A stretch of DNA of 64,000 nt, taken from assembly GCA_963565915.1 (NCBI GenBank), contig OY751488.1:1302001-1366000 (forward strand). The letters are read 5' to 3'. How positions within the stretch are numbered: position 1 is the first letter of the stretch; the number at the start of each line of letters is the position of its first letter. The translations under genes and the position numbers were made by a program. Source of the stretch: Entoloma clypeatum. Its lineage: Eukaryota; Basidiomycota; Agaricomycetes; Agaricales; Entolomataceae. Under the pieces are notes generated by a model. The model made no database searches, was not told the origin of the DNA, and worked only from the letters and a program-made list of their open reading frames with translations. Shown here piece by piece: positions 49,815 to 60,869 of this stretch.

Positions 49815-51243
49815 CTAAGTCTGTCGCGCACCGCATATGGTGTCCGGAAGTCGGAGGGTGTAAGAGTGTGTACCATTCCTGGCAAGGATGTCAAAGGGGC
49901 CAAGGTACTTTTCAGACAGCTTTTTGGAGGGTCGTGTAGTGCGGAAAAACTTAGCCTTCACAAAAGCTTGCTGTCCTACTTCGAGCGGAGGGGGCGGAGC
50001 ACGCCGGAGATCGGCGGAGCCTTGATAACATTGTTGAGCTTCTAGGATTGTAGATTTGAGCTCTTGGTGTAGCTCATCCAGGTCTACGATGAATTGTTGG
50101 GCACGGGTGGATGTGAGGTCGCGCTCCGGATGGATGGAGAGGTTTGGATGATAACCTTTATTGGCAAAGAAGGGCGAGATCCCGGTCGTAGCACTCAGAG
50201 CATTGTTGTACGCGAACTCCGCAAGCGGAAGTAGCTCAGACCAGTTGTCCTGCTGATAGTTGCAGAAGATGCAGAGGTACTGTTCCAAGGTTTGGTTGGT
50301 ACATTCGGTTTGACCGTCGCCTTCAGGATGGTAGCCAGAGGTGAAGTGCAGAGTCATGTTGAGGGCTTTTCCAAGGGAGTGGAAAAAGCGGGAGACAAAC
50401 TCCGGGCCTCGGTCCAAGGTGACATGTTCCGGTACTCCGTGCTTGGAGAACACATGCAGGATGAACAAGGTGGCTAGATCTTTGGAGGTGCAGTGGATCG
50501 TAGTCGGAACAAAAATGCTTTGTTTTGTCATTCGGTCAACAATAACAAGGATTGCGTCAAAACCGCCAGAGGTCGGAAGTGTCTCGATGAAGTCCATGGA
50601 TATGGAGTTCCACAGAAGATTCGGAACTGGGAGTTGCTTCAGCATATCATAGGGCTTGTGGCGTTGAGGTTTAGAGCACATGCAAGTGGTGCAGGATTTG
50701 CAGTACTTTTTGACAAAGTCTCGAACACCAGGCCAAGTATAATCTTGTTGAATGAGACTAACTGTCTTGTTCTGTCTGGGGTGTCCGGAGAGAATATGGT
50801 CGTGCTTGTTGCGGAGGGTGCGGAGCCGGAGGTTATCGGAGTTGGGGACATAAATGCGACCACTATGACGGAGGAAACCGTCGGAGTCTACGGACCAGTG
50901 CAGTTTGGGCTCCTTGAGATGGTCGGCATAGATTGGGTCGGATGGGAGTGAGCGGAGGATGTCGGAGTGCAACTGTTCAATGTCCATTATGACTGTGGCG
51001 CGGGAGTGGAATGCTACTGGGTGTATCTCCTCGTCGGAGGTCTGGATGGACAAAATAGCACCAAGTGCGTAGTCGGAGGCGTCCGTCTTGATGATAATAG
51101 GTCGATCAGGAATCCAATGAGTGAGGACTGGTGCCTTGGTAAAAGCGAGCTTCAACTCATTGAACGCACTCCGTGTGGAGTTGGAGAAACGGAACGGAGT
51201 ACCCTTCCGGGTGAGTCAAGTGAGCGGAACAACGATGTCCGAA
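49815..51243 (-). pseudogene. Gypsy X pol remnant, second copy (RNase H part and integrase)
   Basis: An uninterrupted frame of 446 codons (51155-49815) joins the start of RNase H (IKTDASDYALGAIL, HPVAFHSR) directly to the integrase zinc region (RNKHDHILSGHPRQ, CKSCTTC), the core (ISMDFIETLP, LDRGPEFVSRFF, YHPEGDGQTE) and the C-terminal YTLRLPDTI. About 0.5 kb around the RNase H/integrase border and about 0.25 kb carrying the chromodomain are deleted in frame or nearly so. The integrase DDE residues are all present. Confidence 0.9.
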
Positions 51244-52528
51244 TGCTTTGATAAACTATCTGGCCTTTTAGAAAAACAGCAGCTGCAAATCAGGCTAAAT
51301 CCCCATGATCCAATCCGAGCCGTGCAACCTCGGAATATTCTGATGATGACTTTTGGAAGTGAGTGCTGGCTTGATCTGATGGATTATACATTTTTGCTGA
51401 CAGGGCTTTTTGCTCAGTCTACTTCCCAATGTTGAATGCTGTGTTCTCTTCAAGGAAGAGTTGGCCGATCCAGGCATGCTTCAGACATACTAGGATCTTC
51501 CCATTGTTCAAACATGAGTGTTGAGAGCTCCCCGTGTTATCTTGAAAGCTGACTGCAAACGCAGGGGTTGCCCAATGGTTGGGAAAGGTGGAGAACCAGA
51601 TCGTTCATTTTTCTCCTTGTCCCTTGCTGTAGAGGATATGGGTTACAATTGGAAGTAAGCAGTTCTTCCTCACATTGGATGGCTAAGCCAATCTCTGAAG
51701 CCAATGCCGATGCAGTTATTTCATCAAATTGGAAACTTCGTCTGGCCTCAGCAATTTGAACGTTGCAAACCTTGCTGGTTCTGACTCTAAAGACTTCAAG
51801 TTCCAGAAGCCACAGGTTTTTGACTCTTCTTACTTGATGTACAAAGTCAATGCTTCGCCAGTACTCTGCTATACCTTTGGCATCGCTAGTCAGGATGCCA
51901 CCCGCATCCCCATCAAGTTCAAAGACAACAAGGCCTGCAAGAGCTCTTCCCTGGTCCCTCAATCACTTGAGATTGATAGGAAGGTAGCCCTCATCTGTGA
52001 AGTTGCTAATTTAAAGCAATACTCTGCCTCATTAATCCAAAACAAAGAACAATGAGGCAATGCACGTGACTATATGTTTATTGATTTTGTTTGCATCTTG
52101 TTTGTTGCGACCTACTTTCTTTTCAGCTCTCAACGCCAGCCATCTGCCTATTGATGCTTTCATGACCTTGGCCCGGCCCCTCGGGGCATGGGTGCAACCT
52201 ATCTGGAAGCTGGAATGCTCGAGCCTCACCTTCGGGCATTGGTACGATCATCAATCGGAAGCGTGGGGCGTCAGGTCAGCAGCGTGGTTTCCGGCGTTGA
52301 GAGTTTGAATCATCTTCTCTGGTGGCCAGCTCTCTTGTAATTCTTTTCCGACATTGCAACTATATGCCGGTCCTCAAGGTGAAGATTGTTCTCAGACCTG
52401 GGGGCCCACATTGCGCTCCAAGATTATATGCAAACCATAATGGCAGGAGAGTAGAAAAGACCTTGAAGGAAGGTAACTGACCCTCAATGGTGACTTGGTG
52501 AGTCCCTCAATTATCTCTTGTTTTTCTC
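51244..52528. other. Unassigned decayed sequence
   Basis: Overlapping open frames (minus 51537-51962 and plus 51729-52055) have normal amino-acid composition but I cannot choose between them or name a family. A short frame at 52060-52308 is also unplaced. Probably relics of host genes, like the neighbour on the right. Confidence 0.35.
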
Positions 52529-53365
52529 AACTATGACAGCTATGATTATTCACAGTGTTAGGTTGATACCGGAGAGTGGCAGCAGAACTGGGTCCTTCGT
52601 GCGGAACCTGAGCATCGCTTTGAAGAGTGAGAAAACCTGTTCCACTGTCCCAAAACTCATCATGATTTCCTGGACTCAGATACCTCAAACAACAGGGACT
52701 TCTCAGTCTGAAAAAAGCCTTGGTTTCACAAAACACTCTTCCACTGCTATACCTCCCTGAAATAAACTCCCTCCAGCCAGGGAAGTTTGATGTTATCCTT
52801 TTGGACCCTCTGTTTTCATCCTCGTTTACCTGAAATCACCTCCAAGAACTGCCTGTTTCCAGTCTTGCTGCTGATCCTAGCTTCATTTTTCTCTGGGTTG
52901 GAAGTGGTCCTGGCGAGGGCTTGGAGAGGGGCAGGGAAGTGCTGGCAAAATGGGGTTATCGGCGATGTGAAGACATTGTCTGGGTCAAAACCAACAAAAC
53001 GGTTATGGGGTATGAAAATCCATGCATACTATACGTTCAAGGTTGAACAATTTTCCTGTAAAGACAGACCCTCCAATGGCATCATTGCTTACTCGGACAA
53101 AACAACATTGTTTAATTGGAATTCCTGGCGCAGTCCGGAGGTTGACAGATAGTTGGTTCGTCCACTGGAATGTTGGTATGCAAGAGCAGATATTCCTCAT
53201 CTCATTTCGTAACTAATTGCTCCTTTCATTGTCAAGATGCGGATGTTATCTTCTGGGAGGGGGATCCATCTGACCCAATGTGGAAACCCGCCAAGATGTA
53301 CAGTCTGATCGAGAATTTCTGCCTAGGATTTCATTGTTTGGAGATATTTGGCTGTCCATCATAGC
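52529..53365 (+). pseudogene. METTL14-like (MT-A70 family) methyltransferase pseudogene
   Basis: Reading across frames recovers the order of METTL14, the partner subunit of the mRNA N6-adenosine methyltransferase. It starts with VDTGEWQQNWVLRA and EPEHRFEE, then LLYLPEINSLQPGKFDVILL with DPL at the catalytic-loop position. Next come ADPSFIFLWVGSGPGEGLER and WGYRRCEDIVWVKTNKT, then HCLIGIPGAVRRLTDSWFVH, and finally DADVIFWEGDPSDPMWKPAK and IENFCLGFHCLEIFGCPS. At least four in-frame stops (for example TGA within the loop near 52822) and several frame changes make it non-functional. Whether it is an intronless copy needs alignment to the parental gene. It sits among other host-gene scraps left of the Helitron. 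Confidence 0.75.
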
Positions 53366-54208
53366 TACTTCATTTCTGGACAGCCCTGGAGGTTCCTGAT
53401 GTTGGAAGAAGGTAGAGCAGGCTACGTTGTCATGCTGGTGCCAGCGGTGATGACGGCGAAGAACTTGGTAAATAGCACCAGACCTTCGATGTCGATGGAG
53501 GCGTCAGCTGATGATGTAGAGGCTGGGGGCGCAGCTTCTAACTGACATTTTGACTTGGATCTGGACATGGCAGGGCAGCCTGAGCCCCTGCTTCCATATG
53601 ACTCTTGCTATGCAGAAGGTGTGCATTGTATCTATATTCTTGCTAAATGACTTTTCAAGGCTATTGAGGAACCAGAGTTGCAACGTAGGTTTGACTGCGG
53701 ATCAGACCAAACCTGACTGTGGCTAGTCTACTCAAGGCCCCCTAGGAAGTTTGACCATCGGCTTCTGATGGGGCGATTGTTCAACAGGCTACCTATAATA
53801 CTCAGGCCAAGGCCCCGCTAGGCCGAATGAAAACTCCTGTTCCACGATGATTTCCGAGCCCAAGCGGAAGTCCACCACTCCAGCAATGTGAACGAGATCA
53901 AAGTTGGGACTGTCAACACCGTCACAAATGTAGCCTGACTCAAAGTTCAAGTTCCGCAATTTGGATGATCAACCTTGCAAGGCAAAAGAACTGATGAGGG
54001 TTTCATTCTTCCTCCCATCTTGCATCACCTGTGTTTCTCATTCCAAAGGCTGGCGGGACTGTCCTGAGTGTCATGCCAAACCCATGAGTACTTGAGAGGC
54101 TCCCAGAGATCTGCCTGTCGTTGATGGCTTGAAAAATCCTCAGGAGAAAAACCTCATGATCTGGCCTTCCTCCAAGTCTTTTGGAAATGCAAGCATCAGG
54201 GGATGTTC
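53366..54208. other. Unassigned decayed sequence
   Basis: No frame or repeat end that I can support. It may contain the tail of the METTL14-like copy at its left end. Confidence 0.4.
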
Positions 54209-54480
54209 TCACACCTGCCCCATACTGAGCCTGAAGCCCTCGAACAGCTCGTTGAGGCTGTCCCAGCCAATCACGCGCTCCTTGAACAGCACACCGCCAT
54301 TGAACACGCGGATACGGTTGGTGAGCTGGCTGAACGCCTCGGCATAGTGCTCCTGGAGGAAGTCCTGGATGTTCTTGCTATCGAGGATGCAGCGAGGCTC
54401 GGCCAATGAAGAAGAGGGTGTAGATGGTTTGGGAGAGGAGGCAGCCATAGTTGGTGCACCAGAGCATGGCGGGGAGGGCA
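54209..54480 (-). pseudogene. GH5-like glucosidase fragment (steryl-glucosidase/EGCrP2 type)
   Basis: On the minus strand NYGCLLSQTIYTLFFIG, then in another frame SKNIQDFLQEHYAEAFSQLT and VIGWDSLNELFEGF, resemble the stretch around the acid/base glutamate of fungal GH5 steryl-beta-glucosidases (usually WDSMNEPFEGF). The expected NEP reads NEL. One frame change and a stop separate the two blocks. The remainder of the gene is absent. The assignment rests on recollection of the family motif. Confidence 0.45.
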
Positions 54481-54701
54481 GCGGGGTCTCATGTGAGTGC
54501 GAGCGGGTATTCACAGCAGATGATGGCGGACTGGGTGGCACTGAGGTTGCATGGGTTAAGGCTGCATGCCTCATAACTGACTTGCAACGCAGTCCTCAAC
54601 AGTCACCCTCTACCAAGTAAGGATTGACGTTATGCTGCGGAATTGCAACAAGGGTAAAATATGGGCAACGATAGATGGGACAAACACTTTCTTTGAGATG
54701 C

Positions 54702-55195
54702 CTATCTGTCCCAGGTACTATTCAAAGCTGAGGACAACGAGGCCATTGAAGGGGCAGATGTCAGAGGTGCTTTTTGGTGTTGGCCAATCGAGGAAGCAGT
54801 TGATCTTGCTGGTGTCTGCCTCAATCTTGCGACAAGATATCCTGCGGCCCAGGCAATCGACCTCATGGCAGAAGAGTAGGGTTTTTGTAGGATTGCAGTG
54901 CATGCAAAATGGTTTGCCCACCTCTGATTGATTATAAATGGATGCAGTAACGCAATGTTGGTGAATTGCGGGGGCATTTTTTATTCCCATCAACATCACA
55001 AGCCATATTCTTATAACCCAAACAGTGTTTCTTTGGTTTGAGGATTGACTGCAGAAGAATATCTTTCTGCCTAGGAGGAGATCCACCATGCTGGTCCTGA
55101 ATAAGCAGGGATCTGGATTCAGGCTCCTTTCTGGCATCAGAAAGTACCTCTTTGTCTCGATGTGGATGGCAGTTCAGATGCTGTAGCATCCACAA
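54702..55195 (-). pseudogene. Gypsy RT fragment
   Basis: Frames on the minus strand contain VMLMGIKNAPAIHQ (RT primer-grip area) and TLLFCHEVDCLGRRISCRKI plus FLDWPTPKSTSDICPF, the thumb region of a Ty3/gypsy RT. The catalytic DD box is not intact. The piece has several frame changes, no LTR, and is unlike families X, Y and Z. Confidence 0.7.
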
Positions 55196-55269
55196 AAACC
55201 TCTCTGTCAGCAGTCCTCTCCTGGTCAGTCTATCTTCAAGACTACCCGCAACTGAATTTCAGCATGGGC

Positions 55270-55992
55270 CTCCTCTTTAAGGATGTCAACAACCCTTTTC
55301 CATTCCTTTCAACCCTTCCTGATTCCCTCCTTAGTCATTTCCATCCCTTCAAAGGAATTGACTTCTCTCACTTTCTCTCCTCTTCGACTCTCCCACTCTC
55401 TCTCTGGATTTATCGACCTCTCCAGGGTGCGTATTGGCATCTCCCCTTTCACAGCGGATGCATATCCAAGGCATGTGATGGCTTCATTGGCAGATCATAT
55501 ATCCCTGCTCATTGGTCATCTTTCATTCCGCGCCATTGCTCTCTGGCCTTCCACGATCTCTTGGTCACTTTGAGTAGCTGCACTGAGCGCCCCTTTCCAG
55601 CCGTCATCTTCAACATCTACTTTTCCCCCTTCCTCAGTCGCATTGGTTGGCTTGACTGAGTTCTTGCTCTCTAACTCCTTCAATTTCCACCATCTCTCAG
55701 TTGCTTTTTCTGCAGGGGACAACCCTTTCCAGTCGTCATCCTCAATGTCTATGTGCTGACAGCTCTTTTGCCATCTCTCTCTCCTCCTGTTTTCTGTTTT
55801 CTATTTAATACAGCAACGCGTGAAACAGATTTCTCTCTAGTATTGTTTACTCCTATCACTATCAACGTGGACGGTGTACAGGATCCTACTTCCCCATGCT
55901 TTACTTTTACTGGTGGTTGCTTCTCATACCTTGCACTTACTTGGTTACAGACCAGACTGCAATCGAGCCCTGGAATATCAATTTGGTTTTTG
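55270..55992 (+). repeat. LINE-like relic with 3' end
   Basis: Pyrimidine-rich sequence with the repeated word CCCTTTCCAGYCGTCATC (55590 and 55725), ending GGTTACAGACCAGACTGCAAT, CGAGCCCTGGAATATCAATTTGG and TTTTTG. It is the shared LINE/SINE terminal module without a poly(A) tail. Confidence 0.5.
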
Positions 55993-56302
55993 TCCTTCAG
56001 ATGCTAAAGATCACGTGATGCTGAACAAATCAGACTGGCCCTAAAGAAACCCCGGGCTATTCAGTCTTCCGGCCCTCCAACACCTCTTTAACATGTGCGC
56101 ATTTTCTGTTTTTGTTTTCAGTATATCTCTAGCCATCACACTCAACAAACCCTACTGTTCTCAGACCCAGGATGCCAAGACAAGGCAAGAGCCCAGGAAC
56201 TCTGAGAAAGCCAGTCTTCAAGGAGGCTGCTGGTCTAAGCAGTCTTTTTTGGAAGCCTTCTCAAATTGCAATCCAGGTGAGATACAACTCCCGATTTCCT
56301 GT

Positions 56303-56416
56303 CCTGAGAGCCATTTGGCAATTTCTGACAATGAGAGCCGTTTGGCAATTTCTGACAATGAGAGCTGTTTGGCAATTTATAAAAATGAGAGCCAGTTGGC
56401 AATTTCAGAAAATGAA
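56303..56416 (+). repeat. 27-bp coding repeat, about four units
   Basis: The unit GGCAATTTCTGACAATGAGA + GCCRTTT repeats in frame and encodes a nine-residue ESxLAISDN-type repeat in the Helitron N-terminal frame. Confidence 0.75.
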
Positions 56417-56971
56417 CAGATACAGACCTTAGACTTTCTCCTGCACTTTGTTGAAGGACATCCTCTTTCAACTTTCCTAGTCTATGGAACCTGTAGGTGT
56501 TTAATGCAGAATAACCATTTCCCAACCAGGGAGACTGAGGTTGCCTTTGACTGGAATGACCCTGAAAGCAGAAAAGCCCTGGAATCAAGACCCAGACCAA
56601 CTACATCTTCTGCAACCCAGGAAAGAGCCTATTTGCCTCCCTCTTTGGGGCTGGTACACCCTGCCCTACAATATGGTTTTCTAAGCAAACTAGTTCAAAT
56701 TCAGATGAACTGAAGTTTCATGCGAAGGCATGATTTCAATAGGTTGTTGTTGGATCATAAAGGCCTTCAATTGCAGCCGATTTCTATCCTGTCTAACTCA
56801 TCAATCCTGGCCTTCTTTATGTATAGTAGTTTGTTAATGTACCTACTATGCAACATGACTATCTGCGTTTGTTTCAAGCCTGCAAGGCCTGCCAACTATC
56901 CTAATCTGCATGAACCGTTGGGCAAAGCTGCTCCTACTGTTCAGGCTCCCTTTTAAATTGCCTGGGAGGTT

Positions 56972-58766
56972 TTGAAAAAAGTTTCCTGTCTGGGCAGTGG
57001 CAAAGCACCACCTGAGCTCCCATATCATCAATTGCAGGCTTACCAATTATGGCCTCTGGATCCAAAAGCTTATGTCGATTCTAATTATTCATTTGAGAAG
57101 CAGGTGAGCATTGAAGTAGCTTCCCAACTGATCCAAAAAGAGCCTGGAAAGTTAGTATGTAAGATGCCGCTGTCCCAAATAGTCCACCTCTTAAACTTGA
57201 CTCAGGCAAAAAAATATCACTCAGAGCCACATAACATTCCCATATCAATTGCCCGGGCTTCTCTCAACTTCTTGCAAACTGGGATCAAAGATCATAAATG
57301 CAGCCCGCTTTGTTATGACAAAATTTTTGTTTTTCAAAAAAACCCTTTGTAAGAAAGAAACAAAAATTCTGGCCAATAAAATGGGCCATCTGAATCAACA
57401 AAGTCAACCTTTCAGACAAACCCAACATACTGACTTCCAGAAACAAAATAAGGACTGGAAAGCCAGTCAACCAAGAGCTGAGCCCCTGAAAATAGATTGT
57501 GGGCCTGTTTTTTCTCCAGCACAGCCTTGTAAGGAGCTTTTAGAGAATGTGATCTGCAACTTCTGTTCTGCCACTTCTTCTGACCAGTTTTTGGAAGCCG
57601 GATGTGCAGTATGCAGTCAACTTCATAATATAAGTGATATAATTCTTCTTTCAGAGGCAAAGGTTGATTTCAGTCCATTAACTGTTAGTGGAGTCACTTG
57701 GAAAGAAAGAATGCATGTAGATGAAGAAATCCAAGAATTAAAAGGGCCTGTGTTAGATGGTGACTGTAAACATATCTGCAGTGAATGTGGGAGTTATCTT
57801 GAAAGACGAAAAATTCCTCCTTTTTTCTTGGCTAATGGCCTCTGGCTAGGAAAAATCCCTAAAGAGTTGCAAGACTTGTCTTATGTTGAAAAAATGCTTA
57901 TTGCCAAGGTTCGCCATAACCAATGTATCATCAGAATCAAATCTTCTGGTAGATATAAAATAAGGGCAAATGCCATCATATTTCAGAATCCTGTGCCTAA
58001 AATCTATAATGTCCTACCTCCTCCTAGAGCAGACATGGATAAAGTCCTGGCCTGTATGTTTACTGGACCTTGTAAACCCACTGAGCAAGACTTGGAAAGA
58101 ACCCCCATTCTTGTTCAGAGAAATAAAGTAGCAAAGGCCCTGAACTGGTTGACTTTGAATCATTCTGACTATCATGATGTCATTGTTTCTCAAGACAATT
58201 TGGATCAATATCCTGAAGAGGGAATATCGGTTACAATTGATAGTCGGCTATCAATTCTGAATAAGGAAAAGGAGGAAACCAGCATACATGACACTGAAGG
58301 TGATGATGGTATTGAAGATGGCAACTGTCCCTTTGTAGTTCATGGCTTATCTGGGGAGGAATACATTATCATGACTACTGAGGCACTAAAGGCTGTTGCC
58401 TTAGAGCATCTAGCATCCAATCATCAGATATGTTTCGTGGAACATTCAAAGGACCCTCTCTCCATCTACAACAATCCTCAACTTTTTCCTTCCATGATGC
58501 CTTGGCTCTTTCCTTTTGGTCTGGGAGGAATAAGAAATCCGAATCATAATCGAAAGACATCCACCTTGGAATACAAGAAACATCTTCTAATGTATCATGA
58601 TAAATGTTTTCAAAAGGATGAAAACTTTCCACTGATTGCTTGGAATCATGAGCAAATCAGTTCAGCTAACAATTTGGCTAGACCAAAATGGTGCAGTCCA
58701 GGCCTGTTGCCATACAAAAACAAGGAACACGTACCCAGCAATCAGCCAGTAACTGAGCCCCAGTGA
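56972..58766 (+). pseudogene. Helitron Rep/helicase N-terminal region (Helitron_like_N type)
   Basis: The first frame (56972-57352) gives SISIARASL/LNFLQTGIKDHKC-type text; a shift in an A/T run near 57310-57345 leads into the second frame, open to 58766. It contains two Cys pairs (ICNFCSAT and GCAVC), ICSECGSYLERRKIPPFFLA, LWLGKIPKELQDLSYVEKML, ARVRHNQC-like KVRHNQCIIRIKSSGRYKIR, NPVPKIYNVLPPPRADMDKV and TGPCKPTEQDLERTPILVQR. These precede the Helitron replicase domain in Agaricomycetes. It reaches PWLFPFGLGGI, RHLLMYHDK-like text and NHEQI, then diverges and stops. Full relatives exceed 1500 residues, so the catalytic HUH and helicase parts are lost. An N-terminal frame at 56093-56713 may be its first exon or unrelated. 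Confidence 0.82.
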
Positions 58767-59389
58767 AAATTGGATCGTGTGGGAGTGGGTTTTCTCAGGG
58801 CTATTTTAGATTTGATCTTGTCTAATTTGGTTTAAATCAGTCTATGGGAAATTTGATTTGACTTATGGAGAGTCCAACTTTAAGGGTTTGAGAGGGTTTG
58901 AGTCAGAATAATCCAGAAATTCAACCATCAATTCCCACAGGTTCCCACTTAATTCCCCTGGTTTGACAGATTTTAACTGAATCACCCCTGAAAAAACCTT
59001 GAGAAAGCTGGATCACATCCTGCTTGTTTCCCAAATTTTCCAGGTTATCCTCAGGCTCCTGAACCATCTGCTCAAAGGGGAAGAAGGATGTGCCATATCT
59101 TATGGGAGTATGACTAATTTATTGGTTCATCCAAATATTTACGCATACAAACAAAACTGAACATCCAACCTCCCCCATTAGTAGCTGGCAAACTTGTCAA
59201 TCACATGACTTTCAGACATCACGGAGAACAATGCAGACCTCTGCAACAACATGGTAAACCTATATGTCAGCTAGCAATTGCAGTTAGTGCCGAGAATGCC
59301 AATGAAGACACCTTTGATATGAGCTAGTGTCACTTTCTGAGAAACATACTGGTACAGTATTAGGATATTGAGAACAGGAAATATTGCAT
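58767..59389. other. Gene-free AT-rich stretch
   Basis: Nothing supported between the Helitron remnant and the gypsy Z LTR. Confidence 0.5.
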
Positions 59390-59395
59390 TGTTAT

Positions 59396-59907
59396 TGTTA
59401 TGGCGAATAGCCTACAATCGGTCTAAGGTCCTAGTCATGTGGGTTCGTACTGTTTCCACACACAAGTCCCTCAATAGGACGACTCGGTTCGGGGTCTGGC
59501 AGAGCTAAGTCCTCACAAGGCACTTAGTTGGAGAGCGTTCGAAGAATAGACAAGTAAGTGTTGTATGCCTAGGTCAAGCTAAGGACCTCTACTCTAAGGT
59601 TACAGGTCTTATATATGTTATCCTATGGCTATAAATAAGTAGGTGCTGCACAGGAGCTAAATAGGCCATTGGTTAGTTAGATGTTTCAAGGGGGCTGTGG
59701 CATATGAGTCAGAGATAAGGCCTCAAGGCCGTGAGTCAGAGATAACAAGTGAAAATGTAGCTAAAAGGGGAATTGTCCGAGTCATAGCGCTGATAGAGGG
59801 GACACATGTCCCAGGGTCATCGGAGTTAAGTGAAATGGGGTTTGATAAGGATCGAGGGTTGAGGGGTCATGTGAAAGTGCATAGGAAGAGGGTGAAAAAG
59901 TGTAACA
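59396..59907 (-). repeat. 3' LTR of gypsy Z
   Basis: In element orientation it runs TGTTACACTTTTTCACC ... CGCCATAACA, about 512 bp. The far end could also be six bases further (59390), because TGTTAT is repeated. A TATATATG box lies near 59613. The partner LTR is not in the window. Confidence 0.8.
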
Positions 59908-59922
59908 TTACCCCCCATCTAT
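59908..59922 (-). promoter_or_regulatory. Polypurine tract of gypsy Z
   Basis: Minus strand AGATGGGGGGTAA directly before the LTR. Confidence 0.75.
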
Positions 59923-59948
59923 GCTTGAAGTCACCGGCTTCAATGTTT

Positions 59949-60843
59949 TCAAGTTGCCATATTGTGCACGGTGTTGTCGTCGAATTCATATGGCTCGCCT
60001 TTGAGCTCTGCATAGCCCAAGCCAAGACATTCATAGTCGTAATGTCCTGGCACTTTCTTATCACATTTTTCACACAAAAAGAGTGCACATTGACACTCAA
60101 TGTGTCCTCCAGCTCCAGATACCACATCAGCGACCTTTGTCAATGTGCAGCCATCCTGCAGGGCGGCGCCAAGGTCTGCTTGGGGAGTGAGCACGTCCGT
60201 GTGTGTCAATTTTGTAACCAACACAGTTGGGCTCGTTGGTGAGATCGATGGGGACCTGGTATGAGGAACCATGCCTGAGTGGGACAGACATGATTGTGCA
60301 TACGTTTTTTCTTCTGGAGCGCTTAGCAACTCCATGGGATGGTTTCTTTCCTTTCATGTCAGTCTTGACACTGGAAAGGCTTCGGTCACTGGATAAGGGC
60401 AACACGGATTCAGTGGGGGATGGGGTGGTTCAGGTGTCAGGGTTCCTGACGACAAGTGGAGTGGGGTCGGGGACCAGAGTCGGTTCTGGGGTGGTGGATG
60501 GTTCAGGGAGGGGAGTGGTTAGGATGGGGTTTTCTACGGGTGGGTCGAGGAGTGTGACGTCGGGGGTATTCGTGCGGTTGTTGAACAACCGTTCGAACTG
60601 CTGGTAGATGCCTCGGTCTAACAGTGTATCAATGTGCCCTTCAATGAGTCGGGCGATGTTGGTGGTGGTGTCGTAATGGAATTGTCGGAGTGTGATCAGT
60701 CCAAAGAGGGTGTTGACCAGGAACTGGTCAGTTTCGTCGTCAATGTGTCACAGCACTCTGTCGTTGTGTTCAGGGTTGGTCAGGAGTCTGAAAAGGCGGT
60801 GTCGGTGGAGTTCTTTTGTGGTGGTATCAAAAATGGTGGTCAT
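59949..60843 (-). pseudogene. Gypsy Z extra ORF (ORF3) with Cys/His cluster
   Basis: ATG 60843 follows the pol stop (60870) by 26 nt, in the position where some retroelements carry env or an accessory ORF. The reading starts MTTIFDTTTKELHRHRLF, passes a helical part (LIEGHIDTLLDRGIYQQFER), a Pro/Thr-rich linker, a basic patch (KGKKPSHGVAKRSRRKN, a likely nuclear signal) and ends in a cysteine/histidine cluster, CXCX4CX2CX6HX4C. Two in-frame TGAs (about 60735 and 60430) both fit CGA, and one frame change lies near 60190-60210. I see no signal peptide or membrane segment, so it is not an envelope protein. A nucleic-acid or chromatin role is inferred only from the basic patch and zinc-type cluster. 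Confidence 0.6.
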
Positions 60844-60869
60844 GGTGGGAGAGGATGTGGATCATTGGG

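Larger units (their letters stand above)
48016..51243 (-). mobile_element. Second, truncated copy of gypsy X
   Basis: It has the 3' LTR (first 10 bp missing), polypurine tract, antisense zinc-cluster gene and integrase, ending at GATGTCCGAAT (51243), where X1 continues into RT at 23845. Relative to X1 it lacks the chromodomain part (joined at 49829) and part of RNase H/integrase (joined near 51000). It does not contain the LINE, so it shows the empty site for that insertion. Confidence 0.92.
56093..58766 (+). mobile_element. Truncated Helitron
   Basis: Contains the N-terminal part of a Helitron Rep/helicase gene only. The HUH nuclease and helicase motifs are absent, and I cannot identify the TC 5' end or CTRR 3' end, so the limits are those of the coding remains. 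Confidence 0.75.

Noticed and set aside
53022..53216. Second open frame across the METTL14-like region
   Set aside because: Only alternating frames reproduce MT-A70 motifs. No single frame is a real protein.
59949..60843. Envelope gene in gypsy Z
   Set aside because: Position fits, but there is no signal peptide, membrane segment or glycosylation-rich ectodomain.
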